Assembly (NCBI GenBank): GCA_021159445.1
Contig: JAGGRV010000611.1
Location: 1 to 8,873 of the forward strand
DNA length: 8,873 nt
Reading direction: 5' to 3'
Origin: Deltaproteobacteria bacterium
GTDB lineage: Bacteria; Desulfobacterota; Dissulfuribacteria; Dissulfuribacterales; UBA3076
Program-made: the position numbers and the translations under genes
The notes under the pieces: model-generated
Seen by the model: the letters and a program-made list of their open reading frames with translations, nothing else
Told to the model about the DNA's origin: nothing
The model's database searches: none
Part shown: piece by piece, positions 1 to 6,377 of the stretch
Numbering within the stretch: the first letter of the stretch is position 1
Layout: each line of letters begins with the position of its first letter

Positions 1-110
1 CTTTTCAGCATTATCTTGCTAAAATAACATCAACAACTGGTGTTAATCCAAACCAAAAAACAGACGTGATAAATAAATCCCGCTCCCTATAATGATTCTA
101 AAGTTTTACT
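1..110. other. Left-edge intergenic sequence, no gene seen
   Basis: This A+T-rich stretch lies downstream of the minus-strand cyclase stop codon. I see no open reading frame of note, no tRNA, and no clear hairpin with a T-run that would act as a terminator for the cyclase gene. Confidence 0.5.
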
Positions 111-2369
111 CTATTTGTTGTCAAGATAAACCAATCCATCCCACATCTCCCCGGGCGGATTCTCTCTATACTTCTCACATAATTCCAGATAAAAAATCGA
201 GGGTCCGTCTTTGTTATGGATCTCCATTGACTCATTAAACCCTTTGATTGCCTCTTCCCAGGATTGCCTCCTGAAGGCATTCAGGGCTATGTTAAAAATC
301 GCGCAAAGACCTCTTTGTTGTTCACTGGATTCTCCTATACGGCATATTAACTCGTATACCACAACAGGTTTTGATTTCCCAATCAAAAGGAATTTCCCAA
401 GCTCTCTTGTCAGGAAGCCATCAACCTGATACAGCACCTCTTCTGATAACACTATTCGTGTACCCAGGTATTTATTCAGGCCCTCTACCCTTGACGCCGT
501 ATTGACGATGTCTCCGATTGGAGTGTACTCATAATGGTTGATTGCACCAATATTACCAAGCAACATATACCCGGAGTGTAAACCGATGCGAGTTGGAAGC
601 TTTAAATTGTCGTGAAACTGATTGAACTCTTGCACTGCTCCGGCAATATCAAGTGCTGTGAGGCAGGCCTGAGTCCTGAGAGAAGAATCAGGCTGTGCCG
701 TGGCCCATATTGCCAACATAGAATCTCCAATAACGTCTGATACGACCCCTTTGTGCAACTTTACCGGCTCAAATAAAGCTTCCCAATATTTATTCATAAA
801 GCTGCTTAGTTCTTTGGGCTCCATGTTTTCCGATAAAGTGGTATATTTTTCAGCATCTGTAAACAAACAGATCCCATAGACCATGTGGCTACTTGATTTG
901 ATATATGTCATGTTTTTCGCTAACTGGTCCACTACCTTATCCGGCAGGTAATATCCAAAGGCCTTTCTGATATTTTGACGTTCCTTGTTCACTTCAAAAT
1001 ATTTCCATAAGACAGTGCCGAAGTAAGCTACAGGCACCTGGAAAAACAAAGGGATAACCAGCGGATACCAGCTTCCGGTGTGCTTGAACTGATAATGGGC
1101 AGCAGCCAGATAAAGTAAGCTCAGGCCGGTCACACTGAATGCGGCAATGGCAGCGGGTAAGAAAAAACACACAATCCCGAGCACTACTCCCCAGACTAAA
1201 ATAAAGGCAAGATGCGCACGAAAATCAAGTGGCTGAACAGACATATCCTCTAACAGGTTTGCAAAGGCACTGGCTGCTATTTCAACGCCACTGATATCTA
1301 ATCCGCTTGCCTGAGAGAAAACTGTGTGGAAACCGTCTTTCTGTTCCGGCCATAAACGCCTTGAAAGTCCAACAAATACAGCTTTGCCGTCAAGATCAAG
1401 TTGTTCTAGATATTCAGTTGAATTATTCCCGGATTGCAGTAATTGATGATAGGAAATAGTTGTAACCGTGCCGGGAGGACCATAAAAATTCAGGTAACGA
1501 CTTATGTCGCCTTGATACATCCTTATAAGTGATTTAAGGACCTGCCTTCTTTTTATATCTACAGATAATGAACTTGAATTCTGAAGCTCGTCTAACATCT
1601 TCTCTGCAATCAACGGGTTTTTGTTAAAGATATCTCTCAGGACACGGATAAGGTTTTCTACGCCTTTTGAGGAAATTATAAGGTCCTTGTCATGAGGCAG
1701 CCTATCTGCTTGAGATGGACTAACTCTTCCCAACAAACGGATAAACTCATCGTACACATCCAATGCGAAAATCTGGAAAACCACGACCGGCAGAGTCGGC
1801 GTATCTCCGGCGCCTGTCTTGAACATCCAGTACTGGCTTACCCTGACAGGTACTTTAGGTAATGGAAAAGGTGCCAAGGCAACCGCAGATCGTGCAAGAG
1901 AAGGGATTGGCGGCACCAGTCTCTCTATATCCAAGTCTCCTGTATGCGTCCCCTCTTCATCAGTTAAAGAAATCTTCTCTTTTTTAAGGTATTCACATAA
2001 GACAACGTTGCCTGCATTCTTGATCGCTTCGGCAAACAAATTGTCGTGCTCAGAGGAACGGGGCTGGTCGAAAGTCATGTCAAAGGCAATTACCGCGGCG
2101 CCTTTTCTGACCAGGCTTTCAATTAGCCGGGCATGAAGAGAGCGAGGCCATTTATCAGGCCTTATTGGCAGGTTTAAATTATCAGCAGAGACCTTGTCCA
2201 CGGTCACTACTACGACTTCAGAAGGGGATTCCCTCATTCCCCTCAGCTTGAACAATAAATCCAGGCCGATGTTTTCCTCCAGATCAAGACCGCAGGGAAT
2301 GAGGGTTGCTGCCATCCCCAACATGCCAATCAGCAACCCCACGATTAATGCCTTAGACAGACGTGACAT
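111..2369 (-). CDS. CHASE2-domain class III adenylate/guanylate cyclase with C-terminal TPR-like tail
   Basis: Predicted membrane receptor that makes a cyclic nucleotide in response to an extracytoplasmic signal. Read from ATG 2369 it has 752 residues. One membrane helix (about 6-25) is followed by a CHASE2-type sensor (about 30-380) with typical 'VVVVTVDKVSADNL', 'GAAVIAFDMTFDQP' and 'GKAVFVGLS' blocks. Three helices follow (about 385-460), then a class III cyclase domain (about 495-675). Metal-binding aspartates are D505 (LFTDAEKYT) and D549 (VIGDSML); transition-state residues N623 and R627 lie in IVNTASR. The site where adenylate cyclases usually carry lysine is D545, so the substrate (ATP or GTP) is uncertain. 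The tail (about 690-740) has a TPR-like helix pair ending in DGPSIFYLELCEKY, common after such cyclases. The start is uncertain: ATG 2369 has a GAGG directly against it (too close), while an in-frame TTG at 2384 lacks a Shine-Dalgarno and lies nearly in the repeat. The activating ligand is unknown. Confidence 0.9.
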   Translation of the reverse strand: MSRLSKALIVGLLIGMLGMAATLIPCGLDLEENIGLDLLFKLRGMRESPSEVVVVTVDKVSADNLNLPIRPDKWPRSLHARLIESLVRKGAAVIAFDMTFDQPRSSEHDNLFAEAIKNAGNVVLCEYLKKEKISLTDEEGTHTGDLDIERLVPPIPSLARSAVALAPFPLPKVPVRVSQYWMFKTGAGDTPTLPVVVFQIFALDVYDEFIRLLGRVSPSQADRLPHDKDLIISSKGVENLIRVLRDIFNKNPLIAEKMLDELQNSSSLSVDIKRRQVLKSLIRMYQGDISRYLNFYGPPGTVTTISYHQLLQSGNNSTEYLEQLDLDGKAVFVGLSRRLWPEQKDGFHTVFSQASGLDISGVEIAASAFANLLEDMSVQPLDFRAHLAFILVWGVVLGIVCFFLPAAIAAFSVTGLSLLYLAAAHYQFKHTGSWYPLVIPLFFQVPVAYFGTVLWKYFEVNKERQNIRKAFGYYLPDKVVDQLAKNMTYIKSSSHMVYGICLFTDAEKYTTLSENMEPKELSSFMNKYWEALFEPVKLHKGVVSDVIGDSMLAIWATAQPDSSLRTQACLTALDIAGAVQEFNQFHDNLKLPTRIGLHSGYMLLGNIGAINHYEYTPIGDIVNTASRVEGLNKYLGTRIVLSEEVLYQVDGFLTRELGKFLLIGKSKPVVVYELICRIGESSEQQRGLCAIFNIALNAFRRQSWEEAIKGFNESMEIHNKDGPSIFYLELCEKYRENPPGEMWDGLVYLDNK

Positions 2370-2393
2370 CCTCTTTATACCCAAATTGAGCTA

Positions 2394-2428
2394 TTAGCCT
2401 TTAGCTGTTAGCGATTAGCTGTTAATTT
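2394..2428 (+). repeat. Degenerate 7-bp tandem array (left arm, TTAGNNN units)
   Basis: Five consecutive 7-bp units read TTAGCCT, TTAGCTG, TTAGCGA, TTAGCTG and TTAATTT. TTAG is constant in four units and the last three bases vary. The array begins just upstream of the cyclase start. A matching array in the opposite orientation lies at 2844-2878, so the two arms enclose the whole gene-free stretch and its two inserted elements. The fixed unit length is directly visible; its function is unknown. Confidence 0.7.
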
Positions 2429-2458
2429 ACTGCTGTTTTCCAAAGAGGTTACTAACAC

Positions 2459-2631
2459 CTAATAGCTAGTGCTTGAACGAAAATCATCTAAATTACAGTT
2501 TTTCTGTCATTGCGAGGGAGGAACGACCGAAGCAATCTCCTGAAAATACATGGATTGCTTCGTCGTTCGTTCCTCACTCCTCGCAATGACGGCTCGGAAC
2601 CAGGGGTTTTCGTTCAGGCACTAGCTAATAG
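2459..2631. mobile_element. MITE-like element with 18-bp terminal inverted repeats and 7-bp target duplication
   Basis: The element proper is 2466-2624 (159 bp). Its ends are CTAGTGCTTGAACGAAAA (2466-2483) and TTTTCGTTCAGGCACTAG (2607-2624), inverted copies with one mismatch. CTAATAG occurs directly outside both ends (2459-2465 and 2625-2631), as expected for a 7-bp target-site duplication. Inside is a second long imperfect inverted repeat: TGTCATTGCGAGG near 2505-2517, CGAAGCAATCTCC near 2528-2540, and their inverted partners at about 2552-2590. An inverted repeat of this type (CATTGCGAGG ... GAAGCAATC) is a commonly seen intergenic repeat in environmental bacterial genomes. There is no transposase; the short open frames across it are products of its symmetry. 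Confidence 0.75.
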
Positions 2632-2663
2632 TAAACGGTCATATTTTGAGATTTCTTTATTAT

Positions 2664-2695
2664 GTTTAGGGGCTACCCACTTCGCTACCCTAAAC
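2664..2695. repeat. Short hairpin GTTTAGGG / CCCTAAAC
   Basis: Perfect 8-bp inverted arms at 2664-2671 and 2688-2695 enclose a 16-base loop in which GCTACCC/GCTACC is itself repeated. The hairpin sits between the two larger inverted-repeat elements and may be a worn end of one of them. There is no T-run, so it does not look like an intrinsic terminator. Confidence 0.4.
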
Positions 2696-2701
2696 GACAA
2701 A

Positions 2702-2843
2702 TTGTAGGTTGGGTTAAGCCGTCGGTCTGCAACTAATTTTGTTGGGTTCGCTAATTTTGCGGTGATCTCAGCGCATTGAGGTTCTGTTAAGTCAGGCGAA
2801 CCCAACAAAAATGATGGCTATAACCGCTTAACCCAACCTACAA
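2702..2843. repeat. Nested inverted-repeat element (142 bp, MITE/REP-like)
   Basis: The outer arms TTGTAGGTTGGGTTAAGC (2702-2719) and its exact reverse complement (2826-2843) pair over 18 bp. Inner arms TTTTGTTGGGTTCGC (2737-2751) and the exact reverse complement (2796-2810) pair over 15 bp. The two stems share the core GTTGGGTT-like motif, suggesting an internal duplication. A CTAAACG copy occurs directly after the right end (2844-2850) and 5 bases before the left end (2690-2696). This could be an imperfectly placed target duplication, but the right copy is also a unit of the 7-bp array. No coding capacity. Confidence 0.7.
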
Positions 2844-2878
2844 CTAAACGCTGATGGCTAACAGCTAAACGCTCAATT
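2844..2878 (-). repeat. Degenerate 7-bp tandem array (right arm, inverted to 2394-2428)
   Basis: On the plus strand the units are CTAAACG, CTGATGG, CTAACAG, CTAAACG and CTCAATT. Read on the minus strand these are TTAG-type units, inverted relative to the left arm; for example GCTAACAGCTAAA (2857-2869) is the exact reverse complement of bases 2400-2412. The array ends exactly at the base before the stop codon of the sigma-54 activator gene, so the element reaches right up to the coding region. Confidence 0.65.
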
Positions 2879-4438
2879 CTATAAATTGATGTTGTAACGG
2901 GCAATCTTGTTGAGCAGGCCCTGGCGTGTTAAACCAAGCATCCTGGCAGCCTGAGAACGGTTGCCGCGTGTCTTCTGTAGAGTTTCAGAGACGATTCGCT
3001 GCTCGATTCGCTCGGTCACTTCCTTCAGTGTCCCATCAGCCTCCCGTATTAAAATACCCTTTTCCGACAAGGCTTTAATTTTCTCTGAAAGGTGCTCTTC
3101 ACCAATCTCCCGCTCCTTCCCTGCCAGGGTCACGGCCCTCTCGATCTCGTTCTCAAGCTCTCGCACATTGCCTGGCCAATCGAACCGTGAGAGAAGATCC
3201 ATTGCATGAAGCGTTAATCGAGCAGCAGGCCTTTTTAACTTCTTAGTAAACTTTTTTAGAAAGTGAGTAGCTAATAGGGGAATATCCTCTCTTCTTTTCC
3301 GTAGAGGTGGAAGTGTAACCGGGAATACACTGATACGATAAAAAAGGTCCTCACGGAAGTTTTTCTTTTTCACCTCTTCTTCAAGGTTACGATTCGTAGA
3401 AGCAATAAGCCGCACATTTATATGGATTTGACGGTTGCCGCCAACCGGCCTGAGCTGGCCTTCCTGAAGGACCCTGAGCAATTTGACCTGCATGGCAGAT
3501 GACATCTCTCCGATCTCATCAAGAAAGACAGTCCCCCCGTTAGCCTGCTCAAAAAGCCCCTTCTTATCTGCAATAGCGCCAGTAAAGGCGCCTTTGACAT
3601 GACCAAAAAGCTCGCTTTCTAAGAGATTTTCGGACAATGCGCCACAGTTTTCCACTACAAAGGGCTTGTCCTTCAATGGGCCATTATAATGAATTACCCT
3701 TGCAATAAGTTCTTTCCCAGTCCCTGTCTCTCCCTGGATCAGCACAGAGGTTGTTGTATCAATAACCTTGTCAATAAGGTCAAATACCAGGCGCATTGCA
3801 GGGCTTGAACCAATGATCCCCTGGAGGTTGAAAAGGTCCTGCACATCCGACTTGAGCATACGATTCTCCTGCTCAAGAGAACTGGCATATTGCTTGAGTT
3901 CGCCATAAAGCCTTGCATTCTCAATAGAGATGGCAATCGTTCCCGAAAGGATTTCCAGCAACCTTGCTTCCTTATCTGTAAATTCTCCTTCAAGTTTGTT
4001 TAATGCATAGAGGACTCCTAACAGCCCCTTACGAGTTCGCAATGGTATGCAGATCATGGACTTAGTGACAAAGTCTTCCTTGTGGTTGAGCCCTTTATAG
4101 AATCGGTCATCCTTGGAGACATCAGGAATGATGACCGGCCGATTTTCCCGCAACACCCAACCAGCCACACCCAGATGGCCCGGAAACCGCATCTTTTGCA
4201 TCCTCATATAACCTCTATCTTTTTTGTCTTCCACGGTCTGGATGAAATAGAACTCGTTCCGGTCCGCATCATGGAGAGCTATGGATGCGCCTTCTATATG
4301 GAAAACGGCTTTGATCTTGGCCATGATACTCCGGAGCATCTCATCCAGATCACGTATGGCATGAATTGATGTAGATGCCTCATATAATAGACTGAGATCT
4401 TCCTTTGTGAACGAGTCCTCTTGCCTTATTTCTTCCAT
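2879..4438 (-). CDS. Sigma-54-dependent transcriptional activator (GAF sensor, AAA+, Fis-type HTH)
   Basis: Enhancer-binding protein that uses ATP hydrolysis to open sigma-54 RNA polymerase promoter complexes. The 519 residues divide into an N-terminal GAF sensor (about 27-178), a short coiled linker (about 178-205), an AAA+ domain (about 207-435) and a C-terminal Fis-type helix-turn-helix (about 477-517, with GNRSQAARMLGLTRQGL). The AAA+ domain shows Walker A GETGTGKE (236-243), the sigma-54 contact loop GAFTGA (283-288), Walker B GGTVFLDEIG (301-310) and the FREDLFYRISVF segment (361-372). There is no receiver domain, so control is by a small ligand or redox state at the GAF domain, as in NorR/FhlA-type proteins, rather than by phosphorylation; the ligand cannot be read from sequence. 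The ATG at 4438 has AGGGAG (4444-4449) five bases upstream. It is divergent from the protease gene, whose upstream region has a sigma-54 promoter match, making that gene its likely target. Confidence 0.95.
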   Translation of the reverse strand: MEEIRQEDSFTKEDLSLLYEASTSIHAIRDLDEMLRSIMAKIKAVFHIEGASIALHDADRNEFYFIQTVEDKKDRGYMRMQKMRFPGHLGVAGWVLRENRPVIIPDVSKDDRFYKGLNHKEDFVTKSMICIPLRTRKGLLGVLYALNKLEGEFTDKEARLLEILSGTIAISIENARLYGELKQYASSLEQENRMLKSDVQDLFNLQGIIGSSPAMRLVFDLIDKVIDTTTSVLIQGETGTGKELIARVIHYNGPLKDKPFVVENCGALSENLLESELFGHVKGAFTGAIADKKGLFEQANGGTVFLDEIGEMSSAMQVKLLRVLQEGQLRPVGGNRQIHINVRLIASTNRNLEEEVKKKNFREDLFYRISVFPVTLPPLRKRREDIPLLATHFLKKFTKKLKRPAARLTLHAMDLLSRFDWPGNVRELENEIERAVTLAGKEREIGEEHLSEKIKALSEKGILIREADGTLKEVTERIEQRIVSETLQKTRGNRSQAARMLGLTRQGLLNKIARYNINL

Positions 4439-4468
4439 CCGGTCTCCCTAGTCAGTTGTAATCAAAGA

Positions 4469-4637
4469 GATCGTCAAATAGTTGAGTCGTTGAGTCGTTG
4501 AGTCGAAAAATAAGTATGTTAAATCAGTATATTAGATCCTCAACTACATCAAGTGTCCAATTTTTGTGCAAACGATATAAATTTAAACAATAATAACCAC
4601 TTAACTAATCAACTACTCAACCACTTAACGAGGTCTG
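4469..4637. repeat. Direct repeat copy A (169 bp) with inverted 8-bp arrays
   Basis: This near-identical copy of 4868-5028 differs by about six substitutions and one 8-bp indel. Its left end holds three perfect tandem copies of GTTGAGTC (4481-4504). Its right end holds four units in the opposite orientation: CACTTAAC, TAATCAAC, TACTCAAC, CACTTAAC (4598-4629). The ends can therefore form an imperfect stem of about 24 bp around an A+T-rich centre. It lies 30 bp upstream of the activator start codon and so must contain or displace that gene's promoter. No coding capacity or transposase. Confidence 0.8.
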
Positions 4638-4867
4638 AATTAAAGAATCAGTACTCTCAAAAAAACATAGTGTCAACTGAATTTACATCATATCTATAAA
4701 AATGTATATCAGCTTTACAAGAAGTATTGCCCTTTCTTCATTTTGGAACGTATTCTGGGAGGCAAATTCAAATTAAATTATATCGGTAAATCCATATGTT
4801 ATACTCAAAAGTCGTCCAATAACTACTGTCATTTCTCCAATCTGGCACAATATTCGCTTAATACAAA
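4638..4867. other. Unique A+T-rich spacer between the two direct repeats
   Basis: This 230-bp non-coding segment lies between repeat copies A and B. It has no convincing open frame and no tRNA. Its right end carries the sigma-54 promoter candidate. The rest is where enhancer sites for the activator would be expected, but I could not identify a clear dyad operator by eye. Confidence 0.5.
4843..4857 (+). promoter_or_regulatory. Candidate sigma-54 (-24/-12) promoter for the protease gene
   Basis: The sequence TGGCAC-AATAT-TCGC matches the sigma-54 consensus TGGCAC-N5-TTGC with one mismatch in the -12 box. It keeps the essential GG (4844-4845) and GC (4856-4857) at the required 12-bp offset, and it is preceded by CT as in the consensus YTGGCAC. 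The predicted start point is near 4869, at the first bases of repeat copy B and about 200 bases before the protease ATG. A divergent sigma-54 activator gene next to it strengthens the call. Confidence 0.65.
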
Positions 4868-5028
4868 GATCGTCAAATAGTTGAGTCGTTGAGTCGTTGA
4901 GTCAAAAAATAAGTATGTTAAATCAGTATATTAGACCTTCAACTACATCAAGTGTCCAATTTTTATACAAACGATATAAATTCAAACAATAATAACCACT
5001 TAACTAATCAACCACTTAACGAGGTCTG
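4868..5028. repeat. Direct repeat copy B (161 bp), forms the protease mRNA leader
   Basis: Second copy of 4469-4637 in the same orientation. Left array GTTGAGTC x3 (4880-4903); right array CACTTAAC, TAATCAAC, CACTTAAC (4997-5020). It lacks exactly one 8-bp unit compared with copy A. It occupies nearly all of the expected untranslated leader between the sigma-54 start site and the protease Shine-Dalgarno. The open frame that enters from 4952 is translated repeat sequence (Asn-rich) and is not taken as protein. Confidence 0.8.
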
Positions 5029-5053
5029 TAATAAGATTTTTAAAAAACAGGAA

Positions 5054-5059
5054 AAGGAG
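5054..5059 (+). promoter_or_regulatory. Ribosome binding site that fixes the protease start
   Basis: AAGGAG lies nine bases before ATG 5069. The only upstream in-frame ATG (4952) is inside repeat copy B and has no comparable Shine-Dalgarno, so translation should begin at 5069. Confidence 0.8.
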
Positions 5060-5068
5060 AAGAAGACA

Positions 5069-5974
5069 ATGGAAAAAGTCAATGAACAGATGGGAATGGG
5101 ATGGTTACCTGATCTACCTGATTACAGGGATTACACATCAGAGCATAAAGAGATTAAGCCTATGCTTGAGAAAATGAAGGTGAGTGAACCGGAGAAAATA
5201 AGCTTATCGTCCTCCGCAGACTTGAGGTCATGGTGTCCCCAGATTGAGAATCAGGGCTCATTAGGATCGTGTACAGCCCAAGCCGGGGTTGGATTGATAG
5301 AATATTATGAAAGGAGGGCCTTTGGAACATACATTGATGCATCCAGGCTTTTCCTCTATAAAACCACACGAAATCTTTTGGGTTGGGCGGGAGATACCGG
5401 CGCCTTTTTGCGAGCCACAATGGGTGCAATGGTACTTTTTGGGGTCCCCCCTGAAAAGTACTGGCCTTATACGACCAAAAAGCCATCACCTGTAGCCCCT
5501 CCGACAGCTCACTTTGATATGGAGCCACCCGCTTTTTGCTATGCCATTGCACAAAGCTATCAGACCATAAAATACTACAGGCTTGATCCTCTTGGGACCC
5601 CATCAGCAACGGTCCTCCAAAGAATTAAGGCCTTCCTTGCAGCCAATATGCCCTCAATGTTCGGATTTACCGTTTTTAGTTCTATAGGACAGGGAAGGAC
5701 TACTGGAAAAATTCCATTTCCGTGTCCGGGTGAAAGGATACTTGGAGGTCATGGGATCGTAGCAGTTGGATATGATGACTCAATGAAGATCAAGAATTCC
5801 GTATGTGGAAAAGAGACAACAGGAGCATTTTTGATCAGAAACTCCTGGGGTACAGCATGGGGTGATAGTGGTTACGGCTGGTTGCCATATGAATATATTC
5901 TGCGTGGAATGGCCAGAGACTGGTGGACAATCATTAGGAAAGAATATGTCTCTACCAAACAGTTTGGATTCTAG
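5069..5974 (+). CDS. Papain-like (C1-type) cysteine protease, probably cytoplasmic
   Basis: Predicted thiol endopeptidase of the papain superfamily, 301 residues from ATG 5069. The oxyanion-hole glutamine and catalytic cysteine lie in NQGSLGSCTAQA (Q62, C68), the catalytic histidine in GGHGIVAVGYDD (H228) and the asparagine in LIRNSWGTAWGDSGYGWLPYEY (N258), so all four active-site residues are present in order. The N-terminus carries GWLPDLPDYRDY (11-22), a block often seen at the start of bacterial C1-like peptidases. The stretch before the catalytic Cys is only about 65 residues and does not look like a full I29 propeptide. No signal peptide or membrane segment is visible, so it probably acts inside the cell or leaves by a non-classical route; its substrate is unknown. 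The gene follows a candidate sigma-54 promoter and a repeat-derived leader, is divergent from a sigma-54 activator, and is followed after 127 bp by a small gene on the same strand. Confidence 0.9.
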   Translation: MEKVNEQMGMGWLPDLPDYRDYTSEHKEIKPMLEKMKVSEPEKISLSSSADLRSWCPQIENQGSLGSCTAQAGVGLIEYYERRAFGTYIDASRLFLYKTTRNLLGWAGDTGAFLRATMGAMVLFGVPPEKYWPYTTKKPSPVAPPTAHFDMEPPAFCYAIAQSYQTIKYYRLDPLGTPSATVLQRIKAFLAANMPSMFGFTVFSSIGQGRTTGKIPFPCPGERILGGHGIVAVGYDDSMKIKNSVCGKETTGAFLIRNSWGTAWGDSGYGWLPYEYILRGMARDWWTIIRKEYVSTKQFGF

Positions 5975-5987
5975 TTGTAGAACCTTG

Positions 5988-6013
5988 GACAGGGAGCGTA
6001 ATTGCTCCCTGTC
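5988..6013 (+). terminator. Strong hairpin after the protease gene (no T-run)
   Basis: A perfect 10-bp stem, GACAGGGAGC / GCTCCCTGTC, encloses a 6-base loop GTAATT 13 bases after the protease stop. It is followed by TATTGAG rather than a U-tract, so it may be a partial terminator, an mRNA 3' stabiliser or a processing site that sets protease and small-protein levels apart. Confidence 0.5.
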
Positions 6014-6101
6014 TATTGAGTTCTGAGCCGGCACTCTCTAGCGATAAGAAAACGGTTTTGCGACCCTGTATATCCAGCAAAAAAGAGGTTGGAGTAAAAA
6101 A

Positions 6102-6347
6102 ATGTTTGTCAACTGCAATCAAGCTATTGAAATAGCCAAAACGAAAATAAAGCAAACCGAAGCTCAGCGAAATATTGCGTATGCCTCTTGGAGTGATGCA
6201 TCCTTGGGGCAGCCGATTTTAGTAAAGGATGTATTTAAAGCCCCATCTTATTGGATTGTTCCTCTTGTGATTAAGGAGCAGGTGGCTGGATTTGTGAGGA
6301 TACTGGGAACCGGTAAAGTAACTGCCATCGGAAGTTTTGGAGAGTAA
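6102..6347 (+). CDS. Small hypothetical protein (81 aa) downstream of the protease
   Basis: I do not recognise a named family. The 81-residue protein starts at ATG 6102 with GGAG (6091-6094) seven bases upstream, a well-placed ribosome binding site. The N-terminal third is a likely amphipathic helix (about 5-25, AIEIAKTKIKQTEAQR). The remainder looks like several beta strands, with SYWIVPLVIKEQVAGFVRIL (49-68) and GKVTAIGSF (71-79). A helix followed by a small sheet, with a 'PL..., GFV.I, G.V..IGSF' pattern, loosely recalls PepSY or Spi/cystatin-like inhibitor folds. That resemblance is an impression only. Its same-strand position 127 bp after a cysteine protease makes an inhibitor, chaperone or substrate role possible. 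There is no signal peptide and no membrane helix. Confidence 0.7.
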   Translation: MFVNCNQAIEIAKTKIKQTEAQRNIAYASWSDASLGQPILVKDVFKAPSYWIVPLVIKEQVAGFVRILGTGKVTAIGSFGE

Positions 6348-6377
6348 AAGCCTTGTCATACTATTTTCACTGGTTCA

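Noticed and set aside
2510..2808. Short open frames in the gap between cyclase and activator (2510-2707 plus, 2614-2808 minus)
   Set aside because: They run through inverted-repeat elements and have no ribosome site or recognisable protein features.
4469..5028. CRISPR array
   Set aside because: There are only two long copies, with internal 8-bp tandem units and no regularly spaced short repeats with unique spacers.
4952..5068. N-terminal extension of the protease by 39 Asn/Lys-rich residues
   Set aside because: It is translated repeat copy B, has no Shine-Dalgarno at 4952, and ATG 5069 has AAGGAG at ideal spacing next to the conserved GWLPDLPDYRDY start.
5160..5609. 149-residue minus-strand open frame opposite the protease gene
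   Set aside because: The plus-strand frame has a full set of catalytic motifs; the antisense frame has no family features and is a shadow.
6014..6090. Possible riboswitch (GEMM/c-di-GMP-like) before the small gene, because of a GGTTTTGCGACCC stretch
   Set aside because: The resemblance to GGGACGCAAAGCC is only on the opposite strand, and the other conserved blocks of the family are missing; only a weak TTTTGC/GCAAAA pairing is seen.
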